Assembly (NCBI RefSeq): GCF_003324485.1 | Contig: NZ_QODK01000002.1 | Location: 806,001 to 870,000 of the forward strand | DNA: 64,000 bases | Source of the DNA: Cohaesibacter intestini | GTDB taxonomy: Bacteria > Pseudomonadota > Alphaproteobacteria > Rhizobiales > Cohaesibacteraceae | Reading direction: 5' to 3' | Part shown: positions 43,566 through 52,495 of the stretch, in pieces | Numbering within the stretch: the stretch's first letter is position 1 | Layout: the number at the start of each line of letters is the position of its first letter | Notes under the pieces: generated by a model | Seen by the model: the letters and a program-made list of their open reading frames with translations, nothing else | Told to the model about the DNA's origin: nothing | Database searches by the model: none | Translations under genes and position numbers: made by a program

Positions 43566-44918
43566 TTACCGAATAACCTGCATCACTTCGCTCAGCATGT
43601 CGCGTGCAGTCGACAGCACGCGGGTATTGGCCGTGTAGGCCTGCTGGGAAACGATCATTTTGGAGAATTCGTCCGCAATATCGACGTTGGAAGATTCCAG
43701 CGACGAGCCACGAATGGAGCCGGTGGCACCCAGAATGGCCTCGCCGGAATCTTCCGTTGCCCGGAAGGCGCCGCCGCTTTCACGGGCCAGATAGTTATCA
43801 CCGTCAAAGGAAGCCAGAATGATCTCAGCCAGATTGCTCGACTTGCCATTCGAATAGTTGGCCACAACATGGCCTGAGCTGTCGATGCTGATGTTGGTCA
43901 GCTCACCAGCAGCCGCGCCATCCTGCGACAGGTTCATGTTGGCAACACCGGTCTGAGTGGCGAAGGCCGTGATGCCATTACCGCCATGATCAAGGACGAT
44001 ATTGCCAAGGTTGATGCCATCAACCGTCATGCCTGCGACAGTAACGTTTGAGGTAGGTGCTGTCATCGCACCTGTGGAGTCAAAGGTATAGTTCTGACCG
44101 ACATTGGTCCACTTGGTTGCGGTGCCGGTGGCAGTGGAATCCGACTTGTAGTAAAGGTTCCATGTATCAGGGGTGTCGGAAATCTTACCCCAACGCAGCT
44201 GTAGGGACGCATTCTCACCATTGGCGATATAGGTGGTGATAGCACCGCCAGAGATGGTCTGAGACAGAAACTGGGTTTCGTCCTGCGCCTGCACGACACC
44301 GGCACCGGCCGAGGTCGGATCAACAGTGTAACCCGCACCCGGCGTGATCATGCTGCCTGCAGTATCAGTGGTGGACGGAACCGCTGGCAGGTTGCCGGTA
44401 TATTTGACGGTCGTGGTCGCCTCGGCAGCCATAAAGCCTTCCTCAAAGGTCGCAGGCTGCGGCACGGAGCTCACCGGATTGCCGGTTGCATCATCCAACT
44501 CGATCACTGCCAGATAATGCCCGGCTTCGTTGACGAAATAGCCGTCCTCATCAAGGGTGAAGTCACCGCGACGGGTATACATCGGCGTGCCGTCAAAAAT
44601 CGGTGTGCCATCGGTTTCACCGATTTTCTCGTAAACGACGAAATAACCATCCCCACTGATCGACATATGGGTTGAAGTATCAGACGACCCAATCGGACCA
44701 GACACCGTGTTGGTCTGACGGGAGTTGGTCATGACCGAGCCGGAAGTCTGTGCGGACTTGTTTGAGGTGAAGTTGCTGACGAGATCCACGAAAGCGGTAT
44801 CGACTCGCTTGTAGCCAACCGTCGAGGTGTTGGCGATATTGCCGGAAATATTCTGCATCGATTTGGATTGCGCAGCCATGCCCGCAACGGAGGTCGTAAG
44901 CGCCGAATAAAGACTCAT
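43566..44918 (-). CDS. flgE: FlgE, hook protein
   Basis: Hook subunit, 450 aa. It has the N-terminal signature MQNISGNIANTSTVGYKR (about 22-39), the FlgE-type core and a C-terminal block SQQAYTANTRVLSTARDMLSEVMQVIR. GGGAAG lies upstream of the ATG. First gene of the minus-strand flgE-flgK-flgL operon; a CtrA-type box is about 110 bases upstream. No hook-length protein FliK or cap FlgD is in the window. Confidence 0.95.
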   Translation of the reverse strand: MSLYSALTTSVAGMAAQSKSMQNISGNIANTSTVGYKRVDTAFVDLVSNFTSNKSAQTSGSVMTNSRQTNTVSGPIGSSDTSTHMSISGDGYFVVYEKIGETDGTPIFDGTPMYTRRGDFTLDEDGYFVNEAGHYLAVIELDDATGNPVSSVPQPATFEEGFMAAEATTTVKYTGNLPAVPSTTDTAGSMITPGAGYTVDPTSAGAGVVQAQDETQFLSQTISGGAITTYIANGENASLQLRWGKISDTPDTWNLYYKSDSTATGTATKWTNVGQNYTFDSTGAMTAPTSNVTVAGMTVDGINLGNIVLDHGGNGITAFATQTGVANMNLSQDGAAAGELTNISIDSSGHVVANYSNGKSSNLAEIILASFDGDNYLARESGGAFRATEDSGEAILGATGSIRGSSLESSNVDIADEFSKMIVSQQAYTANTRVLSTARDMLSEVMQVIR

Positions 44919-45271
44919 GGTACTTCCCTTTGATCAGGTACAAATCAGGTTGCCAATCTGAAGAGCAAAAACCGGGCCAACTGGAAGAATCAAAATTCCC
45001 TTTAAATTTCAATTAACTAGAAAATTTAACCTCTTGTTAAGCAGGTAATAAACGCCCCTACTGAACCACAAGCGGCATTTTTTGCCCGCCTGCATGGCCC
45101 ATTTCTGCCCTATGAAAGACTGTCCGTCTGCGAGATATCAGGCCATTATCGCCCAATTTCCCATTGCACCGTCCTGATTGCCGCGATAGGTCAGACGATG
45201 GAAACGGCAACAAAAAACATCAGAACCACAAAGAGCTGCAACCGCATCAGGGCTCAGCAAGGGGAGAAAGC
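44919..45271. other. Divergent region between flgE and the MoxR gene
   Basis: This 353-base region has no gene. The half near flgE is AT-rich with several TTAA motifs, including a correctly spaced CtrA box at 45026-45040. The half near the MoxR gene ends in AGGGGAGAAAGC, its ribosome site. Confidence 0.65.
45026..45040 (-). promoter_or_regulatory. CtrA-type binding box upstream of flgE operon
   Basis: On the minus strand it reads TTAA-CAAGAGG-TTAA, the CtrA core with seven-base spacer, followed by A rather than C. It lies about 110-120 bases upstream of the flgE start. CtrA control is inferred. Confidence 0.55.
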
Positions 45272-46114
45272 ATGCGATTTGAAGGTACGTCCAATTATGT
45301 CGCCACCGACGATCTGCGCATCGCGGTCAATGCCGCCATCACGCTGGAACGCCCGCTTCTGGTGAAGGGCGAACCGGGCACTGGCAAGACCGTACTTGCC
45401 CGCGAAATCGCCACGGCACTCGACGCCCCGATGATCGAATGGAACATCAAGTCGACCACCAAGGCGCAGCAGGGTCTGTATGAATATGATGCGGTCTCGC
45501 GCCTGCGCGACAGCCAGCTGGGCGATGAACGCGTCAAGGACATTGCCAATTACATCCGCCGCGGCAAGGTCTGGGAGGCCTTTGTCTCAGACAAGCGCCC
45601 TGTCCTGCTGATTGACGAAATCGACAAGGCCGACATCGAGTTCCCCAACGATCTGTTGCAGGAACTCGACCGGATGGAGTTCCATGTCTATGAGACTGGT
45701 GAATTGGTCAAGGCCAAGCAGCGGCCAATCATCCTGATCACTTCAAACAACGAGAAGGAACTGCCCGACGCCTTTCTGCGCCGCTGCTTCTTCCACTATA
45801 TCAAGTTCCCCGATGAAGAGACGATGCGCGAGATTGTCGAGGTGCATTATCCGGGCATCAAGAACCGCTTGCTGAATCAGGCGCTCACGACCTTTTTCTC
45901 CGTCCGCGAAGTGCCGGGTCTGAAGAAAAAACCCTCCACCTCGGAGCTACTCGACTGGATCAAGCTGCTGCTGAATGAGGATATCGATCTGGAAACATTG
46001 CGTGAGGCGGATGCCACCAAGGTCATTCCACCGTTGCATGGAGCCCTCCTGAAGAATGAGCAGGATGTTCATCTCTTCCAGCGCCTCGCCTTCATGGCCA
46101 GAGGACAGAGATAG
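45272..46114 (+). CDS. MoxR-family AAA+ ATPase
   Basis: The protein is 280 aa from ATG 45272, with AGGGGAG upstream. It has Walker A GEPGTGKT (33-40), Walker B LLIDEIDKAD (about 108-117), sensor ITSNNEKELPDAFLRRC and a C-terminal helical lid. MoxR ATPases act as chaperones that insert metals or assemble complexes together with a VWA protein. Its likely partner, the VWA protein at 51196, is unusually five kilobases away rather than adjacent. The flagellar operons end immediately upstream. Confidence 0.9.
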   Translation: MRFEGTSNYVATDDLRIAVNAAITLERPLLVKGEPGTGKTVLAREIATALDAPMIEWNIKSTTKAQQGLYEYDAVSRLRDSQLGDERVKDIANYIRRGKVWEAFVSDKRPVLLIDEIDKADIEFPNDLLQELDRMEFHVYETGELVKAKQRPIILITSNNEKELPDAFLRRCFFHYIKFPDEETMREIVEVHYPGIKNRLLNQALTTFFSVREVPGLKKKPSTSELLDWIKLLLNEDIDLETLREADATKVIPPLHGALLKNEQDVHLFQRLAFMARGQR

Positions 46115-46159
46115 CGGCCAGCGATAAGACGCAGCTCAAGACTAATGGCAGGTGCGACC

Positions 46160-47452
46160 CTAGCCGCGCCGCTCTTCCCACATATCTTGCAATTGAAGAC
46201 CCCAATAGACCATCTGCGTCGCAATCCGGCCAATCGACCCGCCACCCCACTGGGCGGTAAAGGGCTTGAACAGCCGATGGCGATCCGACGTGCCGGCAAT
46301 CCCCTCTGCCGCCACCACACCAATGGTCGCTGTGGCATTCAGGCCATGGCCACCGGTCCCGGTTGCCGCCCATAAACCGGGTTCCATTTCCCGCAGGATC
46401 GGCATCTTGTGAACGCAATAGCCCATCAGCCCCGCCCAGGCGTGCTCTATCTTGAAATCACCCAATTGCGGATAGATCGCCAGAATGTCCTTTTTCAGCA
46501 TGTCGGCCAAGGCCTTCGGCTCTGAGCGGCGCGTGGTGATACGCCCGCCCCACAAAAGCCGCGCGCCATCCTCAACCAGCCGATAATAATCCCCCGCCCG
46601 GCGCGTATCGCCAATGCAGCCTGCATAGCGGATCGCCTCAGCCAGACGCTCTGGCATGGCCTCTGAGGTGATCACATAGGTCGCCACCGGCAGAACGGCC
46701 CGTTCAAGCTTGGGATAAAGATCCTGCATATAGGCGCTGCCACACAGCAGCACAGCCCCCACCTTGACCCTCGCCCCGGTCTCGCATGTCACCGTCCAGC
46801 CAGCACCCGAGCGATCCAGGGCGCGTGCCGGACTTGCCTCATAAAGTCGCCCACCTGTAGCCACCAGATCCGCTGCCAGCGCCAAGGCATAATTAAGCGG
46901 CTGGATATGAAAGGCAGTTGGATCATTCAGCCCCTGAAAATAACGTTTGGTGACCAGACTGTCGCGCACCTGCTCGGTGGTCCAGACACCGAAACGGGGC
47001 CCATATTTCTCTTTCATATGGTCCGCAGAGCGGCGCAACTGATCTTCGTTGCTGTAGCGCAACACCCTCAGCCAGCCCTTTTTCGGCTCAACGCCGGGAG
47101 GCTGCAAAGCTGCGATGGTGTTGCGCACATAATCCGTGCCCATCACCGACAGATCAAACAGGGCCTTGGCATGATCCAGCCCCAATTTGTCTTCAAGCGC
47201 CTGCATGCCCTCGGCATAGCCGTTGGAGACAAAACCGCCATTGCGACCCGACGCCCCCCAACCAATCCGCTGACCTTCGAGCAAGATGACAGACTTGCCT
47301 GCCTTGGCCAACTCGCGGGCTGCAGTCAAACCAGCCAGACCACCACCGATGACACAGACATCAGCCTCCTGCTCGCCCTCAATCGGCGCATGAAAGGCCG
47401 CATCGACCTTGGTGTCACGATAATAGCTGTCGATATAATGGTCCATTGTCAT
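46160..47452 (-). CDS. FAD-dependent oxidoreductase of the DAO family
   Basis: The protein is 430 aa. The Rossmann motif VIGGGLAGLTAARELAKAG lies near residues 34-52 and a FAD-contacting RIGWGASGRNGGFVSNG region near 62-78. A conserved C-terminal GTGGHGLNATATIGVVAAEGIAG completes the fold. This pattern fits the gamma-glutamylputrescine oxidase/glycine oxidase group, which oxidise amines with FAD. No polyamine genes are nearby, so the substrate stays open. It is convergent with the MoxR gene. Confidence 0.82.
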   Translation of the reverse strand: MTMDHYIDSYYRDTKVDAAFHAPIEGEQEADVCVIGGGLAGLTAARELAKAGKSVILLEGQRIGWGASGRNGGFVSNGYAEGMQALEDKLGLDHAKALFDLSVMGTDYVRNTIAALQPPGVEPKKGWLRVLRYSNEDQLRRSADHMKEKYGPRFGVWTTEQVRDSLVTKRYFQGLNDPTAFHIQPLNYALALAADLVATGGRLYEASPARALDRSGAGWTVTCETGARVKVGAVLLCGSAYMQDLYPKLERAVLPVATYVITSEAMPERLAEAIRYAGCIGDTRRAGDYYRLVEDGARLLWGGRITTRRSEPKALADMLKKDILAIYPQLGDFKIEHAWAGLMGYCVHKMPILREMEPGLWAATGTGGHGLNATATIGVVAAEGIAGTSDRHRLFKPFTAQWGGGSIGRIATQMVYWGLQLQDMWEERRG

Positions 47453-47674
47453 GAAAATGTAGCCTGTTGCGATAGAATGGCCGCAGCCGGAGCAGCCCCA
47501 ATATGGTCATGGGTGGGTTCGCACCAACGAGAACCGTGGTGAAGGGGCAACGTTAATGCCGTCATTCAATCGAGGCCAGTGCCGATTGCCCTCACACCAG
47601 TGGTTTGCACAAGTCTATGCTTTTGTGCCAAGAAGCCTCTGACAGTCAGAACTCCAGAGACTGGCTTGAAGGAT

Positions 47675-47702
47675 CTGACCCAAAGGAACTGACCCAAAGG
47701 AA
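47675..47702 (+). repeat. Tandem duplication of a ribosome-site segment before the sixA-like gene
   Basis: CTGACCCAAAGGAA occurs twice back to back (47675-47688 and 47689-47702), followed by a partial third CTGACA just before the ATG at 47709. Each copy carries AAGGA; only the second is at functional distance. Confidence 0.7.
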
Positions 47703-47708
47703 CTGACA

Positions 47709-48290
47709 ATGCTGCGTCTTTACTTGCTTCGCCATGCAAAATCCTCCTGGTCAGATCCGTCTCTGCACGACTTTGACCGCCCCCTCAACAAAAGAGGCCG
47801 CAAGGATGCGCCAAAGCTGGCCCGCGCCATGCAGGAGCGCGCCTATCACCCCGACCGGATTCTTTGCTCCAGCGCTCAGCGCACCAAAGAAACACTGGCG
47901 GGCATCATTCCCGGACTGTCGGGCGATGTCAGTCTCAGCTTGCTTGACGCGCTTTATGAGGGCAATGCACCGGACTATCTGTCACTGCTGCGCCTTCACG
48001 CCAAACAAAGCCGCAATCTCATGCTGGTTGGCCACAATAGTGGTCTTCAGGACACAGCGATCCGGCTGGCCGGGCGTGGCGATGTGGACCTGCTTTTGGC
48101 TCTTCAAGACAAATATCCAACTGGCGCACTCGCCGTTCTTGATTTCAATACCGATGATTGGAACATGGTCATGCCGGGCAGCGGCAAGCTGATCGATTTC
48201 ATCAAGCCCCGCGATCTGACCCATGACGTCGAAGGGAGCGACGAGGCGCATCTGGTTGAAAACCCTGCTCCGACCTTCTTTCGCCGCTAA
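47709..48290 (+). CDS. sixA: Histidine phosphatase of the SixA type
   Basis: The protein is 193 aa. The catalytic motif is LLRHAKSSW (residues 6-14, phosphohistidine site His 9), and the second His is in LMLVGHNSGLQD. SixA dephosphorylates phosphohistidines of signalling proteins; the alphaproteobacterial branch carries RHAKS. An Hpt-domain protein is encoded 7 kb away, but no functional link is evident. The AAGGA ribosome site lies in a duplicated 14-base segment. Confidence 0.82.
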   Translation: MLRLYLLRHAKSSWSDPSLHDFDRPLNKRGRKDAPKLARAMQERAYHPDRILCSSAQRTKETLAGIIPGLSGDVSLSLLDALYEGNAPDYLSLLRLHAKQSRNLMLVGHNSGLQDTAIRLAGRGDVDLLLALQDKYPTGALAVLDFNTDDWNMVMPGSGKLIDFIKPRDLTHDVEGSDEAHLVENPAPTFFRR

Positions 48291-48405
48291 AGCGTTGGCA
48301 CATCAAACTTCCATCCCATAGCCGCGGTGATGTGCATTTGCATTTGCCACTTTCTGTGCCTACATGCTTTTAAGACAAGACGCCGCTCAAGATCAGGCAG
48401 GGTAT

Positions 48406-49941
48406 ATGAAATTCTTCGATGAAATGCGCATCGCCGCATCCAACCTCACCGACTTTGCCAGTGACATGGCCGAACCATCCGTCCGCCTCGGCGTGACCGG
48501 GCTGGCGCGGGCGGGCAAAACCATTTTCATTTCCTCAGCTCTGCATAACATCATCCATGCTGGTCGCCTGCCGCGCTTCGAAGCCCATGCCACCGGCCGG
48601 ATCGCGTCGGCCGAGATTGCCCCCCAGCCAGACAAGCTTGTACCGCGCTTTCGCTATGAGGACCACATTGCCGACCTGACAGACAGGCGCATCTGGCCTG
48701 TTTCCACTTCGCGCACCAGCCAGGTTCGTCTGTCCCTGCGCTACCAATCGAAAGAAACACTCAAACGCACCTTTCGCTCCGATCGGATGGCCATCGACAT
48801 TGTCGACTATCCCGGCGAATGGCTGCTCGATTTGACCTTGATGGAGTTAAGCTATCGGGACTGGTCAAGCCGGTCCTTCGAGCAGGCATCAAAGCCCCTT
48901 TACAGCCCCCATGCACGGGACTGGTTCGCCCATTGCGACGGGATTGCCACCAGTCTCGCCAATCCAGAACAGGGCGACGAGCCTTATCTGGAAACCCTTG
49001 CCCGCAGCACCGCCAAGCACTTCACCGACTATCTGACCGCCGCCAAACAGGCGCGCGGGGCCTATGCCTTGCTGACGCCGGGGCGCTTTTTGATGCCCGG
49101 CGAATATCAGGACAGCCCGACTTTGTCCTTTGCACCCCTGCCCGACGCCCTCTATAGCAAAGACAAACATAGTCTCTGGGCGATGATGGAGCGGCGCTTT
49201 GAAGACTATAAAGCCTCTATCGTTGTGCCCTTCTATCGCGATCACTTTGCCCGTCTCGACCGCCAGATCGTGCTGATCGACCTGCTCGCCGCCTTGAATG
49301 AAGGGCCAGAAACCTTGGCTGAGCTGGAAGAAACCATCACCGAGATCCTGCGGGCCTTCCGCCCCGGCTCGCGCTTCTGGCTGCGCAATCTGGTCTCGCG
49401 CCGGATCGACAAGATCCTGTTTGCCGCCACCAAGGCCGACCATCTCCACCACACCTCCCATGACCGGCTCGAGCGCATTCTGGCCCGGCTGGTTGAACGG
49501 GCCACCGAACGGGTACAATCCTCCGGCGGCGAATGCCAGACCATGGCCATTGCGGCGGTCCGCGCCACCCGCGAAGCCACCCTGACGGTGGAAGGCGATG
49601 AGCTGCCGTCCCTTGTCGGCATTCCCCTTGAAGGCGAAATACTGGGCGAGGATGCCTTTGACGGCGAAACCGAATTTGCCCTCTTCCCCGGCGACTTGCC
49701 TGCCAATCCCGATCTGTTTTTCCGCGCCGCCGGACAACCGGCACCTTGGGGGCCACATCCGGACAAGGCTGCACAATTGGAAGACGAACCAAACGAAGAT
49801 GACCTGTTTCAGGATCCCCTGTGTTTCGTTCGCTTCCGGCCACCTCATCTGGAAAAAGACGCCGAGGGACTGCCCCGCTCGCTGCCCCATATCCGTCTTG
49901 ATCGCGCCCTTGATTTCCTCCTCGGAGACATTCTGAAATGA
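48406..49941 (+). CDS. ycjX: YcjX-family GTPase-like protein
   Basis: The protein is 511 aa from ATG 48406, with AGGG just upstream; an ATG at 48364 (14 residues longer) lacks a site. P-loop GLARAGKT at 32-39, then IDIVDYPGEWLLDLTL as the Walker B/G3 region and FAATKADHL as the G4-type motif. YcjX is a stress-related putative GTPase of unknown target. It always pairs with the YcjF membrane protein, which follows here with a four-base overlap. The protein is somewhat longer than the E. coli homologue. Confidence 0.9.
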   Translation: MKFFDEMRIAASNLTDFASDMAEPSVRLGVTGLARAGKTIFISSALHNIIHAGRLPRFEAHATGRIASAEIAPQPDKLVPRFRYEDHIADLTDRRIWPVSTSRTSQVRLSLRYQSKETLKRTFRSDRMAIDIVDYPGEWLLDLTLMELSYRDWSSRSFEQASKPLYSPHARDWFAHCDGIATSLANPEQGDEPYLETLARSTAKHFTDYLTAAKQARGAYALLTPGRFLMPGEYQDSPTLSFAPLPDALYSKDKHSLWAMMERRFEDYKASIVVPFYRDHFARLDRQIVLIDLLAALNEGPETLAELEETITEILRAFRPGSRFWLRNLVSRRIDKILFAATKADHLHHTSHDRLERILARLVERATERVQSSGGECQTMAIAAVRATREATLTVEGDELPSLVGIPLEGEILGEDAFDGETEFALFPGDLPANPDLFFRAAGQPAPWGPHPDKAAQLEDEPNEDDLFQDPLCFVRFRPPHLEKDAEGLPRSLPHIRLDRALDFLLGDILK

Positions 49942-51071
49942 CCAAAGACAAATCTTCGAAAGGACCTTCGAACGGGACTTCCAAATCAGGCAGCCGCGCC
50001 CCGCGCGCCATCAAGCTCGACCGTGGTGCCTATGGCGATGACATGGCCCAGCCAACCCCGAACACCGGCGCGACCCTGTCGATGACACCGGACCATATCC
50101 CCGACAGCGAGGACTATGCCGACCGGTTCGAGACGCTGGAAGAACCAAGCTTCAAGCCCGCCCGCAAGAAAGGCTGGTCGCTCAGCACCTTCTTCTGGAG
50201 TGCCCTGTCCGGCGTGGTGATGATGGCCCTTGGCCTGTGGCTTGATGGCTTGGTGCGTGAATTGTTCGCCCGTTGGGACTATCTCGGCTGGGCGGGGCTA
50301 ACCTTGGTTGCCATCGCCACCTTGTCGCTGTTCTTCTTCTTACTGCGCGAATATCTTGCTATGCGACGGCTGTCCCATTTGGGAAATCTGCGCGAGCAAA
50401 TCGTCGAGTTGCAGGCCAATGGCGACCGCAAAAGCACCATGGCCATAGCGAAAGACTTGTTGGGGCTCTATGCCAAGCAGCCTTCACTTTTCAAGGCCCG
50501 TCAGGCCCTGAAACAGGATTTGCCGCATCTGTTTGATGCCGAAGACATCCTCGCCCAGACCGAAAACCACCTGATGCCGCCCTTGGATCAGGCTGCCACC
50601 CATCGGGTGCATCAGGCTGCTCGCCGTGTGGCTCTTGTCACCGCCCTCAGCCCCCGCCCCATCTTTGACATCCTTGTCGTGCTGATCGAAACCGTTCGAA
50701 TGGTCCGTGCCATTGCCGAAATCTATGGCAAACGACCCGGCTTCATCGCCATGCTGCGCCTGTCAGGCCATATTGCAGGACATCTGGCGGTCACAGGCGG
50801 CATGGCCGCAGGTGAAACCCTGATCCAGCAGATTGTCGGCCACGGCTTGGCCGCCCGTCTGTCGGCCAAATTGGGAGAAGGTCTGCTGAATGGCATCCTC
50901 ACCGCCCGCATCGGGCTGGCCTGCATTGATCTGTGTCGACCGATGCCCTTTGTCACCCAGTCCCAGCCAAAGCTTGGCGCGGTGATCAAGACCCTGCGCG
51001 CCCAGTCCGAAGAACTGGAAGGCGAACCATTGAAGGATAAAAAGCAGGCCAAGTCGAAGACCAGAGCGTAA
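49938..51071 (+). CDS. ycjF: YcjF / UPF0283 membrane protein
   Basis: The protein is 377 aa with a polar N-terminus (1-75) and two adjacent membrane helices (about 82-104 and 116-136). A long cytoplasmic helical part follows, with the TIGR01620-like region (LVTALSPRPIFDILVVLIETVRM in pieces near 233-256). It is the constant partner of YcjX, overlapping it by four bases. Function is unknown; co-regulation with envelope or heat stress is known in enterobacteria. Confidence 0.88.
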   Translation: MTKDKSSKGPSNGTSKSGSRAPRAIKLDRGAYGDDMAQPTPNTGATLSMTPDHIPDSEDYADRFETLEEPSFKPARKKGWSLSTFFWSALSGVVMMALGLWLDGLVRELFARWDYLGWAGLTLVAIATLSLFFFLLREYLAMRRLSHLGNLREQIVELQANGDRKSTMAIAKDLLGLYAKQPSLFKARQALKQDLPHLFDAEDILAQTENHLMPPLDQAATHRVHQAARRVALVTALSPRPIFDILVVLIETVRMVRAIAEIYGKRPGFIAMLRLSGHIAGHLAVTGGMAAGETLIQQIVGHGLAARLSAKLGEGLLNGILTARIGLACIDLCRPMPFVTQSQPKLGAVIKTLRAQSEELEGEPLKDKKQAKSKTRA

Positions 51072-51195
51072 GTCAGCGCCCCCTGTCAGGACGGCATCTC
51101 CATCCATAGACGACTTGACCCTGCCCTTGCGCTCAGCCTAACTCATGGGGCGAGCCGCAAATCCGCATTCCAGCGGTCGGCAGAGAAGAGGCACC

Positions 51196-52374
51196 ATGTT
51201 CATTCATTTTTTCGCAGAATTGCGAGCGGCCAAGGTTCCCGTCTCCTTGCGCGAATATCTGATGCTGATGGAGGCCATGGAAGCCGATCTTGCAGAAAGC
51301 CGGGTCGAGGATTTCTATTATCTCTCCCGCGCTGCCTTGGTGAAGGACGAAACCAATCTCGACAAATTCGATCAGGTCTTCAGCGCCACCTTCAAGGGGC
51401 TGCAAAGCCTCTCTGATGCGGTCGAGCAGGCCGAGATCCCGGAAGACTGGCTGAAAAAGCTGGCCGAGAAATTCCTCACCGACGAGGAAAAGGCTGAGAT
51501 TGAGGCACTGGGCGGTTTTGACAAGCTGATGGAAACCCTGCAACAGCGCCTTACTGAGCAAAAAGACCGACACCAAGGCGGCAACAAATGGATCGGCACG
51601 GCTGGCACCTCCCCCTTCGGGGCCTATGGCTACAACCCGGAAGGCGTCCGCATCGGCCAGCATGAAAGCCGCCATCGCCGCGCGGTCAAGGTCTGGGACA
51701 AGCGCGAGTTCAAGGATCTCGATGGCAGCGTCGAGCTTGGCACCCGCAATCTCAAGGTTGCCTTACGCCGTCTGCGCCAATTTGCCCGCACCGGCAGCGC
51801 CGACGAGCTGGACCTGTCCGGCACCATCCGCAACACCGCCCACAAAGGCTATCTCGACATCAAGATGCGCCCCGAGCGCCACAATGCGGTGAAGGTGCTG
51901 CTCTTCTTCGATGTCGGCGGCTCGATGGACGATCACGTCAAGATCTGCGAAGAGCTCTTTTCCGCCGTCCATACCGAATTTAAACATCTGGAATATTTCT
52001 ACTTCCACAATTGCCTTTACGAAAATGTCTGGAAGGACAATGCCCGCCGCCACAATGAAAAGATCCCCACATGGGACCTGCTGCATAAATTCGGCTCGGA
52101 CTATAAGATCATTTTCGTCGGCGATGCCGCCATGTCCCCCTATGAAGTCTCCCACCCCGGCGGCTCGGTGGAACATTGGAACAAGGAAGCTGGTTCTGTC
52201 TGGCTCTCGCGCATTCAGGATGTTTATGACAAAGTGGTCTGGCTCAACCCGACGCCAGAGCGCCACTGGGACTACACCTATTCCATCGGCATCATAAAGG
52301 AGCTGATGCAGGAGCGGATGTTCCCCTTGACGCTAGAAGGCATCGACGAAGCCATGCGCGCCCTGATGCGATAA
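51196..52374 (+). CDS. VWA-domain protein (CoxE-like)
   Basis: The protein is 392 aa from ATG 51196, with AGAGG upstream; the frame is open to 51145. It begins with a helical region that ends in the conserved FGAYGYNPEGVRIGQ stretch. A C-terminal VWA domain carries a MIDAS-like DVGGSMD (239-245), with Gly in place of the usual first Ser. Such proteins are normally encoded next to a MoxR ATPase and act with it. Here the MoxR gene is at 45272 with four unrelated genes between. Confidence 0.88.
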   Translation: MFIHFFAELRAAKVPVSLREYLMLMEAMEADLAESRVEDFYYLSRAALVKDETNLDKFDQVFSATFKGLQSLSDAVEQAEIPEDWLKKLAEKFLTDEEKAEIEALGGFDKLMETLQQRLTEQKDRHQGGNKWIGTAGTSPFGAYGYNPEGVRIGQHESRHRRAVKVWDKREFKDLDGSVELGTRNLKVALRRLRQFARTGSADELDLSGTIRNTAHKGYLDIKMRPERHNAVKVLLFFDVGGSMDDHVKICEELFSAVHTEFKHLEYFYFHNCLYENVWKDNARRHNEKIPTWDLLHKFGSDYKIIFVGDAAMSPYEVSHPGGSVEHWNKEAGSVWLSRIQDVYDKVVWLNPTPERHWDYTYSIGIIKELMQERMFPLTLEGIDEAMRALMR

Positions 52375-52495
52375 CAGCACGGCTCGTGCATTCATCAATG
52401 CTTCCCATCGCCTGCATCAATCATTGTCATTTGACCAATCAGTCACTCTACTGATAGCGTCAGGCCTCTTGTGAATTGCGATGAAGGCCCGAACG

